A stretch of 64,000 nucleotides of DNA from Lysobacterales bacterium 63-13 (GTDB lineage: Bacteria > Pseudomonadota > Gammaproteobacteria > Xanthomonadales > Rhodanobacteraceae). The stretch lies in the NCBI GenBank assembly GCA_001899855.1, contig MKWR01000015.1, forward strand, positions 1 through 64,000, written 5' to 3'. The notes below the pieces were generated by a model. That model did not search any database, was not told the DNA's origin, and was given only the letters and a program-made list of their open reading frames with translations. Within the stretch, counting starts at the first letter, position 1. Each line of letters opens with the position of its first letter. This document shows, one piece after another, positions 47,201-54,712 of this stretch. The translations under genes were made by a program, and so were the position numbers.

Positions 47201-47336
47201 TGACCACGGCGTTTTCGGTTTTCGGATACTGGCGCACGGTGAGGTCGCTCACCGAGCGCAAGCCCAGCACGAGGATGAGCAGGCTGACGACGATGGCCAG
47301 TACGGGTTTGTTGATGAACAGGTCGGTGAATTTCAT
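44244..47336 (-). CDS. RND efflux permease (HAE1 family), first system
   Basis: This 1030-residue inner-membrane proton/drug antiporter exports substrates through an adaptor and outer-membrane channel. It starts MKFTDLFINKPVLAIVVSLL; proton-relay Asp400-Asp401 lie in GLVVDDAIIVVEN. Two large periplasmic loops and 12 membrane helices are evident. Sequence style is closer to MexI/MexW-type pumps than to AcrB. It is third in a minus-strand operon: outer-membrane factor, adaptor, permease. The gap to the adaptor is 91 bases. Substrates cannot be told from sequence, and no regulator gene adjoins. Confidence 0.94.
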   Translation of the reverse strand: MKFTDLFINKPVLAIVVSLLILVLGLRSVSDLTVRQYPKTENAVVTVTTTYYGADAQTVAGFITQPLEAAIAQAQGIDYLSSSSLTGVSTITATLALNYDANRALTEIQTQISAVTNQLPAQAQQPVITVQVGESVASMYIGFYSDTLAPNNITDYVVRVVKPKLDAVDGVQTAELLGGRQFALRAWLDPARLAAHGITATDVYTALSTNNYLAAVGATKGQSVTVALTAATDLHTVQEFRQLVVKQKDGALVRLEDVANVVLGAEEYDSAVAFDGNQSVFLGIKTAPDANILDVAERVRNAFPDIQAQLPSGITAQIAYDATDFINTSIAEVVTTLIEALLIVTLVIFLFMGNFRAVIIPVIAMPLSLIGAFFVMLVLGYTINLITLLALVLAIGLVVDDAIIVVENIDRHIKEDNKTPLQAALVAARELTGPIIAMTIVLIAVYVPIGFQGGLTGALFTEFAFTLAGAVTVSAVIALFLSPMLGSRFLKSGRASNRFVEYIDRRFDQLHTGYQRKLHSTLETHSVIVVMGLILLALTPLLFITAQSELAPQEDQGIVLGMATAAPNASPAQVREYLKQMHDISKTVPEVDQTFQFTSGPNSIFTGAKLKPWSERSRNANEIQIELQSKWGGMAGTNTFAFQFPTLPGASGVPIEVVMNTTEPFENLYEVSQNVLAKLQASGQFWFIDSNLKIDKPQSTVAVDRDMVATLGMTQQDVGSALGAALGGGYVNYFSIAGRSYKVIPQVLQADRLNADQVLDYYIRTPAGGVIPASTVATIKDSVVPQALTRFQQLNSVTFSGAAQSSSAAIELIRKTIEEVAPSGYSIDYSGQSRQYINESGGFALTLLFAVIIVYLALAAQFNSLRDPIVILVAVPMALFGALVFINLLPGFTGAGMISTRWATSLNIYTQVGLVTLMGLISKHGILIVEFANELRRAGKSKREAIEQAAATRLRPILMTTAAMVLGVLPLVIATGAGAAGRFNMGLVITTGLTIGTLFTLFVVPAFYLLLAQDHLGESVNAVEDIEALG

Positions 47337-47427
47337 CTCGGGGTCCTGGTAGCGCCGTGGTGCAAGCCGTTGCCGCGCGGCGTCGCCAGTTCAGGCGCGA
47401 CGCTGCCGCGGCGGCATGGGCGTGCGC

Positions 47428-48588
47428 TCACTGTTCCTGCGGCGTTGGATCGGCGTCGTTCTTCGGCGGCTTGCTGTTGTCGATGCGCAAGGGCGTGCCG
47501 TTCTTCAGCTTGAGCTGGCCACTGGTGACCACCTCGGTGCCCTCCTCGAGGCCGCTGAGAATGGCGATCTGGTCGCCGCGCGTGTTGCCGGTGGTGACGA
47601 AGGCCTGCTGTGCGGTTGGCGCTTCCGGCTTGCCATCGGGTCCCTTCTTCGCCGACGGCTTGACGATGAACACGGTCTCGCCATAGGGGTTGAAGGTGAT
47701 CGCGCTCTGCGGCAGGGTCAACTGCCGCGCCTGCTCGCCGACATCGACGCTGACATTGGCGAACATGCCCGGCACCAGCACGCCATCCGGGTTTGCCGCC
47801 GAGGCTTCGATGCGCACGTTGCGCGTGTCGTTGTCGACCTTGGGATCGATGGCCGACACCGTGGCCTCGAAGACGCGGCCGGCGAAGGCATCGAGGGTGA
47901 TCGCGGCACGCTGGCCCGTCTTCAGTTCGCCAAGGCTGCGCTGCGGCACATGGAAGTCGATGAACACCGGATCGAGCTGCTGCACGGTGACGATCGGCGT
48001 GCCGGCGTTGACGTAGGCACCCGGACTCAAGGTGACGATGCCGGCACGTCCATCGAACGGCGCCCGCAACTGCTTCTTCGCGACCACGGCCTGGGCCTGC
48101 TGCACGGCGGCCTGCCTGGCCTTGAGATCGGCGGCGGCATTGTCGTAATCGGCCTGGCTGATGGCCTTGACGTCGAGCTGCCGTCTGGCGCGATCAAAGG
48201 TGACCTTGGCCAGCGCCGCCGCTGCTTCGGCCTGGCGCAGTTGGGCCACTTCGTCGTCGTCGCGCAATTGCACCAGCACCTGGCCCTGGCTGACCTCGGC
48301 ACCGGACTGGAAATTGATGCGGGTGACGACACCGGCGACATCCAGTGCCAGGTCAGCGCCACGCACGGCACGCAGCGTGCCGACGGCACCGAGCGCCGGT
48401 TGCCATTCCTCGTAGCTCGCCTTGATCGTCGTCACGGTCGGCGCCTCGGGTGGCTTCATGCCGGCGATCATGGTGCTGATCGTCCACCACTTGATGCCGA
48501 CGATGGCCGCGATCAGCAACAGCACGAGGCCGATCATGATGAGCATGCGCTTGAGCTTGCCCGGCTTCTGCAATGCGCGCGTCTGCAT
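47428..48588 (-). CDS. RND periplasmic adaptor, first system
   Basis: This 386-residue membrane-fusion protein has an N-terminal membrane anchor (MLIMIGLVLLLIAAIVGIKW) rather than a lipobox. A biotinyl-lipoyl-like fold follows (VTRINFQSGAEVSQGQVLVQ ... LRAPFDGRAGIVTLSPG) with an alpha-hairpin between, then a beta-barrel (PVFIDFHVPQRSL). It bridges the permease and the outer-membrane channel. It lies 12 bases after the channel gene. The C-terminus is charged (PPKNDADPTPQEQ). Confidence 0.92.
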   Translation of the reverse strand: MQTRALQKPGKLKRMLIMIGLVLLLIAAIVGIKWWTISTMIAGMKPPEAPTVTTIKASYEEWQPALGAVGTLRAVRGADLALDVAGVVTRINFQSGAEVSQGQVLVQLRDDDEVAQLRQAEAAAALAKVTFDRARRQLDVKAISQADYDNAAADLKARQAAVQQAQAVVAKKQLRAPFDGRAGIVTLSPGAYVNAGTPIVTVQQLDPVFIDFHVPQRSLGELKTGQRAAITLDAFAGRVFEATVSAIDPKVDNDTRNVRIEASAANPDGVLVPGMFANVSVDVGEQARQLTLPQSAITFNPYGETVFIVKPSAKKGPDGKPEAPTAQQAFVTTGNTRGDQIAILSGLEEGTEVVTSGQLKLKNGTPLRIDNSKPPKNDADPTPQEQ

Positions 48589-48600
48589 GCGTGATTCTCC

Positions 48601-50139
48601 CTAGTTGGATTCGGTGGTGATGGTGTCGCGGGCAGCGGCGGCCTCGCCACGCCAGCCGCCGCCAAGGGCGGCAAACAACGCGACGCTGTCGGCGAGGCGT
48701 GCCGTGCGCGCCTGGATGACGGCGATGCGCGCCAGCTGCAACTGCCGGGTTGCATCGAGTACCTGCAACTGGCTGGCGGCCCCTTCGCGATACTGCACGT
48801 TGACGAGTTCCAGGCTGGCCGCGCTCGCCCGCTGTGCCTCGGCCTGCGCCCGCAGGCTCTCGGCGTCGAATTCGAGCGCGCGCAGGCTGTCGGCGACGTT
48901 CTGGAATGCCGTCAACACGGTCGTGCGGTAGTCGGCGGACGCCTGGTCGAGGCCGGCTTCGGCAGCGCGTTTCTGCGCCCGCAGCGTGCCGCCGCGGAAA
49001 ATCGGCTGCAGCAGGTTGAGACCGAGGCTCCAGGCTTCGTTGCCGGCGCCGAAGAGATCGCCGCTGCGTGCGGCCTGCGAACCCCAGGAGCCGCTCAAGG
49101 TGATGTTGGGGAAAAGATTCGCCGTGGCGATGCCGACTTGCGCCGTGGCCCGGTGCAACTGTGCTTCGGCGGCGCGGATGTCGGGGCGCTCGCGGACGAT
49201 TGCCGAAGGCAGGCTCAACGGAATGTCGCTCGGCAGGTTGAGGTCATCGAGTGCAAGCGCGGCCAACTCGACTTCGGCGGGGAAATGCCCGAGATAGACG
49301 GCAAGCTGGGATTGCGTCTGCGCCAGTGCCTTGCGCAATTCCGGCAGTTGCGCACGAGCGCTGGCGACCTGGCTGCGCGCGACCAGCACGTCGGCCTGCG
49401 ATTTCGCGCCAATCTCGTTTTGCTTCGCGACCAGTTCGTATTGCTGCTGGTAGACGCTGGCGATCTCCTCGGTGGCGGCGATCTGCGCGCGCAGCGAGGC
49501 TTCACGGAAACTCGTGGTGGCAACATTCGCGGCGAGACTGAGATAGGTGCCCTCAAGCTCGAAGCCTTGCGCCTCGGCCAGCGCCGCTTGCACCTCGATG
49601 CCGCGACGCACGCCGCCAAAGAGATCCAGCGTGTAGCCGACGCCAATCGACGCGTTGTAGACCGTGAACGGCGAAGTGCCCGGCGCGCCGCGCGCCTGCT
49701 CGTCCTGGCGACTCGCACCGAGATTGGCATCCAGCGCGGGGAGCAGCGAACCGCGGGCGGCGGCGGTGCCTGCCTGCGCCTGGCGCAATGCCGCCTGCGC
49801 GGAGGCAACGCCTGGACTGTTGGCCAAGGCCTGCTCGATGCGTCGGTTCAGTTCATCGTTGCCGAACTGCCGCCACCACTGCGCGGGGACGCTTGCCGCC
49901 TGCAGGAAACGCTGGGCGTCGCCGGTCGGTGCCGCACTGGCGACGGTTGCCGCGAGCACTGGCTCGGCCTGGTAGGCCGCTTCCGCCGGCAAGGCGGGGG
50001 CACGGAAATCGGGGCCGACGGCGCAACCGCCCAGCAGGGAAAGCACGGCGACAATCGTGGTTTGGCTGGCCCAACGTGGAAGCACGGGCTTGTCCGCAAT
50101 CGCCACAGTCCGCGGCGTGCGGGGATCGGGAATACTCAT
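48601..50139 (-). CDS. Outer-membrane efflux lipoprotein (NodT/OprM family), first system
   Basis: This 512-residue TolC-like channel is of the NodT lipoprotein type. The signal is atypically far in (LSLLGGCAVGPDFRAP, Cys near residue 39), so a start downstream of ATG 50139 is possible. The repeated OEP domains contain WWRQFGNDELNRRIEQAL, SIGVGYTLDLFGGVRRGIEV and LPSAIVRERPDIRAAEAQLH. It is first in the operon with adaptor and permease. Promoter lies in 50140-50305, which it shares divergently with the CHAD gene. Confidence 0.9.
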   Translation of the reverse strand: MSIPDPRTPRTVAIADKPVLPRWASQTTIVAVLSLLGGCAVGPDFRAPALPAEAAYQAEPVLAATVASAAPTGDAQRFLQAASVPAQWWRQFGNDELNRRIEQALANSPGVASAQAALRQAQAGTAAARGSLLPALDANLGASRQDEQARGAPGTSPFTVYNASIGVGYTLDLFGGVRRGIEVQAALAEAQGFELEGTYLSLAANVATTSFREASLRAQIAATEEIASVYQQQYELVAKQNEIGAKSQADVLVARSQVASARAQLPELRKALAQTQSQLAVYLGHFPAEVELAALALDDLNLPSDIPLSLPSAIVRERPDIRAAEAQLHRATAQVGIATANLFPNITLSGSWGSQAARSGDLFGAGNEAWSLGLNLLQPIFRGGTLRAQKRAAEAGLDQASADYRTTVLTAFQNVADSLRALEFDAESLRAQAEAQRASAASLELVNVQYREGAASQLQVLDATRQLQLARIAVIQARTARLADSVALFAALGGGWRGEAAAARDTITTESN

Positions 50140-50305
50140 CTTGGGTCCGCTGCAAATCCAGTCCGCCGGAGAATAGGGTTCGCTGCGGGTCGGGACAAGG
50201 ATCAGAAGTCACGATCTGCGCGGACCCGCGGCATGGCGCAGCGACCTGGATTGGCCTGAAATCGACTATCTGGCTGGGGCGGTGCCGTTCGGCTAGATTT
50301 CGTGC

Positions 50306-51217
50306 ATGAGCGGATCGACCGTCGCGCCTCAAGCAGCCACCGCGCAGCTCCTCGATGACGCTGCGCAGCGCGCGGCGCGGCTGTTGGCAATGGAGCTGCA
50401 GGCACGTGTCCGCGCTGCCCATGCGCGCCTTGCCGATGCCGCCGACGGCGAGGCGTTGCATGATTTCCGCGTTGCCGTGCGCAGGCTGCGCAGCTGGCTC
50501 GATATCGAAGCGGTGTTGCCGGGCAAACTGGTGCCGGCGCACGTGCGCAAGTTGCTGCGCAGCCTGGCCAAGGCGAGCAATGCCAGGCGCGACGACGAAG
50601 TCCTTGCCGAGTGGCTTGCCACCCGGCGCGCTGCGTCCGCCGCGCAACACGATGATGCCGTCGACTGGCTGCTGGCGCGCATCGAGGATCCCGGGCAAGG
50701 CGATGCTGGCGGGCTGCATGCCGAGCTCGATCGCGACTTCGGCAAAGCCATGGCCAGCCTCGATGAGCACCTGCCGTGGTACTCGGTGCGCCGCCATGTG
50801 CATCGTGGCGAGCAAGGCGAAACCTTCGCGGCGAGCCTCGCCGCGCTCTTGCGCCTCGATGTCGGTCGGCTGCAGCGACGCCTTGCAGCGGTGCACGCGG
50901 GCGGGGATGACAAGGCGATCCACCGCGCGCGGATTGCCGTCAAGCGGCTGCGCTACCACCTGGAACCCGTGGCCGATGCACTGACCGGCGCGCCGCATGC
51001 CCTGGACCGGCTCAGGATCCTGCAGGATCTGCTGGGCGACCATCACGATGGCCTGGTCTGGATGGGGATCGTGCGCTCGTTCGAAGCGCAGGCACCGAAT
51101 GAAGGCATCCGCCACGGCCTTGGCAGGATCGTGGCCCGCATCGAACGACGCAGGCAGCGCCGTCTTGCCTCCCTCGAGGACGAATGGCTGGGCAACCTCC
51201 CGCAAGCGCCATCCTGA
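50306..51217 (+). CDS. CHAD-domain protein
   Basis: This 303-residue helical protein has two CHAD repeats: LHDFRVAVRRLRSWLD (residues about 50-65) and HRARIAVKRLRYHLEPVADA (about 212-231). Many conserved His, Arg and Lys form a basic channel that binds inorganic polyphosphate in characterised members. There is no attached CYTH domain, so it is probably a polyphosphate-binding protein, not a triphosphatase. It is divergent from the RND operon and precedes a flavocytochrome gene on the same strand. Confidence 0.9.
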   Translation: MSGSTVAPQAATAQLLDDAAQRAARLLAMELQARVRAAHARLADAADGEALHDFRVAVRRLRSWLDIEAVLPGKLVPAHVRKLLRSLAKASNARRDDEVLAEWLATRRAASAAQHDDAVDWLLARIEDPGQGDAGGLHAELDRDFGKAMASLDEHLPWYSVRRHVHRGEQGETFAASLAALLRLDVGRLQRRLAAVHAGGDDKAIHRARIAVKRLRYHLEPVADALTGAPHALDRLRILQDLLGDHHDGLVWMGIVRSFEAQAPNEGIRHGLGRIVARIERRRQRRLASLEDEWLGNLPQAPS

Positions 51218-51292
51218 GGACAAATCCGGCAGCCGACTGCCCGGGATCCGCGTACACTTTTAAGTTCCAGCAGATTTGAACAGGAAACGCCC

Positions 51293-52612
51293 ATGCAACG
51301 TCAACTCGCCCTGCTGCTCGCTGCATTGTTGGCGACCTGGGTGATCAGCCTGCCATCCGCCGGGCTGGCGGCGTTCGCCGGCGGTTTCTGGCCGCTGCGC
51401 GGCACCTTGATCCTCGGCAGCGGATACCTGGCCATTGGCTGCATGTCACTGGCGATGATCCTCGCCGCGCGGCCGGCGCGACTGGAACGCCTGCTCGGCG
51501 GCCTCGACCAGTTTTACCGCCTGCACAGGAAACTCGGCATTGCCGGCGCGCTGTTCGCGCTGGCGCACTGGCTGCTGGAGATCATGCCGCGCTGGATGGT
51601 CGGCCAGGGCTGGCTCGTGCGGCCGCAACGTGGCGGCAATGACGCCGGCCTGCCGGTGCCGTTTGCGGAGTGGCGCGATCCTGCCAGGGAGCTTGGCGAG
51701 TGGGGCCTGTACCTGATCCTTGCCCTGGTCGTCGTGGCGTTGTGGAAGCGCATCCCGTATCGGCATTTCGCCAAGCTGCATCGCTTGATCCCGCTGGCCT
51801 TCCTGCTGCTTGTGTTTCACTGCGTGGTGCTGATGCCGCCCGCCTACTGGCGCGCGCCGGCGGGTCCGCTCGCGGCCTTGCTGATGGCCGGCGGCGTGGT
51901 CGCTGCCTTGCTGTCGTTGAGCGGGCGCATTGGCTTCAGCCGCCGTGCACTGGGCCATGTCGCTTCGCTGCGCCGGCACGAGGACCGCGTGCTTGAGGTG
52001 CATTGCCAACTGGCAACGCCCTGGGCCGGGCATGAAAGCGGACAGTTTGTCTTCGTGACCTTCCATCGCGATGAAGGCGCGCACCCATTCACGGTGGTCT
52101 CGCGCTGGGCAGGCGATGGCCATCTCGTGCTGGCGATCAAGGAGCTGGGCGACTACACGCGGGCGCTGCCGAAGCGGCTGGCCGTGGGTGACCCGGTGAC
52201 CATCGAAGGACCATATGGACGCTTCAATTTCGAGAGCGCGCGGGAACGGCAGATCTGGGTGGCCGGGGGAATCGGCATCACGCCGTTCATTTCACGCATG
52301 GAACTGCTGGCGCAGGGCGGAGCAAGGCAACGTCCGGTCGACCTCTTCTATTCCACCAAAGAGCCGACCGAGCCGTTGATGGGCATCCTCGCCGGGTTCG
52401 CCGCGAGGAGCGGCGTCAACCTGCACGTCGTGGTACCACCGCGCGACGGTTACCTGACCAGCGAGCGCATTGCCGCCATGGTGGCGAATCCCGAGCAGGC
52501 CGAAGTCTGGTTCTGCGGCCCGACCGCGTTTGGCGACTCGATCCGCAATGGACTGGTGCAGCGCGGCTTGCCGGCAAACTGCTTCCATCAGGAATCCTTC
52601 GAGATGCGCTGA
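51293..52612 (+). CDS. Ferric reductase-like transmembrane flavocytochrome
   Basis: This 439-residue protein has about six N-terminal membrane helices. Paired His for two haems lie in YRLHRKLGIAGALFALAHW and LHRLIPLAFLLLVFHCVV. A cytoplasmic FAD/NAD(P)H reductase follows, with HPFTVVSRW (FAD), GGIGITPFISRME and the C-terminal WFCGPTAFG (nucleotide). It likely passes electrons from NAD(P)H across the membrane to ferric iron or another acceptor, as in the NOX/FRE superfamily. ATG 51293 follows GGAAACGCCC. The gene starts 75 bases after the CHAD gene. Confidence 0.9.
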   Translation: MQRQLALLLAALLATWVISLPSAGLAAFAGGFWPLRGTLILGSGYLAIGCMSLAMILAARPARLERLLGGLDQFYRLHRKLGIAGALFALAHWLLEIMPRWMVGQGWLVRPQRGGNDAGLPVPFAEWRDPARELGEWGLYLILALVVVALWKRIPYRHFAKLHRLIPLAFLLLVFHCVVLMPPAYWRAPAGPLAALLMAGGVVAALLSLSGRIGFSRRALGHVASLRRHEDRVLEVHCQLATPWAGHESGQFVFVTFHRDEGAHPFTVVSRWAGDGHLVLAIKELGDYTRALPKRLAVGDPVTIEGPYGRFNFESARERQIWVAGGIGITPFISRMELLAQGGARQRPVDLFYSTKEPTEPLMGILAGFAARSGVNLHVVVPPRDGYLTSERIAAMVANPEQAEVWFCGPTAFGDSIRNGLVQRGLPANCFHQESFEMR

Positions 52613-52666
52613 AGGGGCGACGCGATCGTCCACGGAAGAGACGGGAAATGTTGCCGGCGCGCGCGC

Positions 52667-53296
52667 TCAGTCCAGCACGCCGTCAATGACGAAGGCGCGC
52701 AGGACGATGTCGAGGGCGCTGATTCCGGTGCGCTGCAGGTCGATGCTGTCATGTGCCAGCAGGTAACCGTGGATGGAGCCGAGCATGATCATGTGGACGA
52801 TCGCCGCGGCCGCGTCGATGTCGACGCCGGCACGCAACTGACCCAGCTCGCCGGCGCGGCGCAGGGCATTGGTGATGCGCAGGATGACCTGGCTGAAGCC
52901 TTCCCGGCGCATGTCGAGCACCTGCCGGGTGTCATCGCCGGAATCGCATCGCAGCATGATGATGCCCAGGATATGGCGCAGGCGTGGGCTGGATTGGAGG
53001 TCGGCCAGGGACTGCTGCGTGACCCGGCGCAGGTCGCGGATGGGATTGGTGCGCGCGCCATCGACCAGGCGCTCCAGTTCCTGCATGAAGGGCAACTTGA
53101 CGCGATTGATGACCGCTTCCAGCAATTCGCCCTTGTTCCTGAAGTGCCAGTACACGGCACCGCGCGTGTAACCGGCACGCGCGCCGATCATGGCCAGGGT
53201 GGTGCGCGCCAGGCCGTGCTCGTGGAAGCAGATTTCGGCTGCATCCAGAAGCTCCTCATGGGTGAGCCGTGCTTCTTCCTTGGTTTTCCTGACCAT
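52667..53296 (-). CDS. TetR-family repressor of the second RND pump
   Basis: This 209-residue regulator has an N-terminal helix-turn-helix (LLDAAEICFHEHGLARTTL, then IGARAGYTRGAVYWHFRNKG), the AcrR/TtgR type, followed by a ligand-binding helical domain typical of efflux repressors. ATG 53296 is chosen because family proteins begin MVRKTKEEA; the frame extends to 53359 across the operator. It is divergent from an AcrAB-like operon, whose promoter holds a palindrome in the gap. It very likely represses that operon and itself. Confidence 0.92.
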   Translation of the reverse strand: MVRKTKEEARLTHEELLDAAEICFHEHGLARTTLAMIGARAGYTRGAVYWHFRNKGELLEAVINRVKLPFMQELERLVDGARTNPIRDLRRVTQQSLADLQSSPRLRHILGIIMLRCDSGDDTRQVLDMRREGFSQVILRITNALRRAGELGQLRAGVDIDAAAAIVHMIMLGSIHGYLLAHDSIDLQRTGISALDIVLRAFVIDGVLD

Positions 53297-53348
53297 CTTC
53301 AACGGCTCCGGGGGAGTGCGCGCCCATGCAAGAAGACGCTGCAGGTTT

Positions 53349-53378
53349 CTGACATACATACACGAACGTATGTATAAT
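53349..53378 (+). promoter_or_regulatory. Pump promoter with overlapping palindromic operator
   Basis: A -35 box CTGACA (53349-53354) and a -10 box TATAAT (53373-53378), 18 bases apart, point toward the second RND operon. Between and over them lies ATACATAC (53354-53361), ACGAAC, GTATGTAT (53368-53375), a perfect 8-base inverted repeat. Palindromes of this form are known TetR/AcrR-type operators. Binding would block the promoter directly. Boxes are read by eye. Confidence 0.75.
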
Positions 53379-53506
53379 ATCCTGCTTCGGGAGCGTGTTC
53401 CAGCTCTTGTTTTTCCTTGCTTGAATCCGACGTACCTTGGTTCGCGGCCGCTTCAATGCGCCGGGATCCCGTGATGTCGAGACTCTCCACCTTTCGAGGT
53501 TCACCC

Positions 53507-54700
53507 ATGACCGGCTCACTGTTTCCAAGACTCCTTGCCCTTCTTGCTGCCTGCCTCGCCGTGGCTGCCTGCAGCGGCGAAGTGGCGGCCCCACCGCGAC
53601 CTGCGGCCAAGGTCACCGTGGTCACCCTCAAAGCCGGGCCGGTGACCCTGGTCCGCGAATTGCCGGGCCGCGCCTCGCCGTTCCGGGTTGCCGAAGTGCG
53701 CCCGCAAGTCACCGGCATCATCGCCAAGCGCCTGTTCACCGAAGGCAGCCAGGTCGAGCAGGGACAAGCGCTGTACCAGATCGATGACGCCGGTTATCGC
53801 GCCGCCGCAAACAGCGCCCGCGCCCAGCTCGCCCGCGCCGAGGCCACCTTGACCTCCGCGCGCCTGACCGCCAAGCGCATCGGCGAACTGGCGCTGATCG
53901 ATGCGGTCAGCGTGCAGGAAAACGAGAATGCGATTGCCGCATTGAAACTGGCCGAGGCCGATGCCGGTGCCGCGCGCGCCGACCTCGACAGCGCCAACGT
54001 CATTCTCGCCTATGCCCGCATCAGCGCGCCGATCAGCGGCCGCATTGGCAAGTCCTCGGTGACCCAGGGTGCCCTGGTGACCGCCAACCAGGCCACGCCG
54101 CTGGCCACCGTGCACCAGCTGGATCCCATCTACATCGACCTGACCCAGTCCTCGGCGGAACTGCTGCAGCTGCGCCGCGCCCTGACCGCCGGCAGCCTGC
54201 AGGACACCAGCGGCCTGCCGGTGACGATCCTGCTCGAGGACGGCAGCGAATTCAGCCACAAGGGCACGCTTGAATTCGCCGAAGTCAGCGTCGATCCGGC
54301 CACCGGCAGTTTCAACCTTCGTGTAAAGGTGGACAATCCGCAGGGCCTGATCATGCCCGGCATGTACGTGCGCGCGCTGCTCAGCAAGGGCGTGCGCGAG
54401 GACGCGATCCTGGTGCCGATGCAGGGCATCACCCGCGATCCCAAGGGCAAAGCCAGCGCGATGGTGGTCGATGGTGAAGGCAAGGTCGCCGTGCGTGCGG
54501 TCGAGGTCAGCACCGCCATTGGCGACAAGTGGCTGGTCGAGGATGGCCTCGAGGCCGGCGACAAGGTGATTGTCGAAGGCCTGCAGAAGATCGGCCCGGG
54601 CATGCCGGTGCAGTTCACCGAGAAGGGCGTGACGCCCGCCGCCGCGCCGCCGACACAACCCGATGCAGCCAAGGCTGCCGCTCCGGCCCCCAAGCAGTAA
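53507..54700 (+). CDS. RND periplasmic adaptor lipoprotein (AcrA/MexA-like), second system
   Basis: This 397-residue membrane-fusion protein has a lipoprotein signal (LLALLAACLAVAACSGE, box VAAC). The lipoyl halves are VRPQVTGIIAKRLFTEGSQV and YARISAPISGRIGKSSVTQG, and a barrel segment HQLDPIYIDLTQSSAELLQL follows. This is the AcrA/MexA pattern. ATG 53507 begins the signal; ATG 53474 would add 11 residues. The permease follows after 12 bases, and the outer-membrane gene overlaps that in turn. Confidence 0.94.
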   Translation: MTGSLFPRLLALLAACLAVAACSGEVAAPPRPAAKVTVVTLKAGPVTLVRELPGRASPFRVAEVRPQVTGIIAKRLFTEGSQVEQGQALYQIDDAGYRAAANSARAQLARAEATLTSARLTAKRIGELALIDAVSVQENENAIAALKLAEADAGAARADLDSANVILAYARISAPISGRIGKSSVTQGALVTANQATPLATVHQLDPIYIDLTQSSAELLQLRRALTAGSLQDTSGLPVTILLEDGSEFSHKGTLEFAEVSVDPATGSFNLRVKVDNPQGLIMPGMYVRALLSKGVREDAILVPMQGITRDPKGKASAMVVDGEGKVAVRAVEVSTAIGDKWLVEDGLEAGDKVIVEGLQKIGPGMPVQFTEKGVTPAAAPPTQPDAAKAAAPAPKQ

Positions 54701-54712
54701 GCGGAGAACTCC

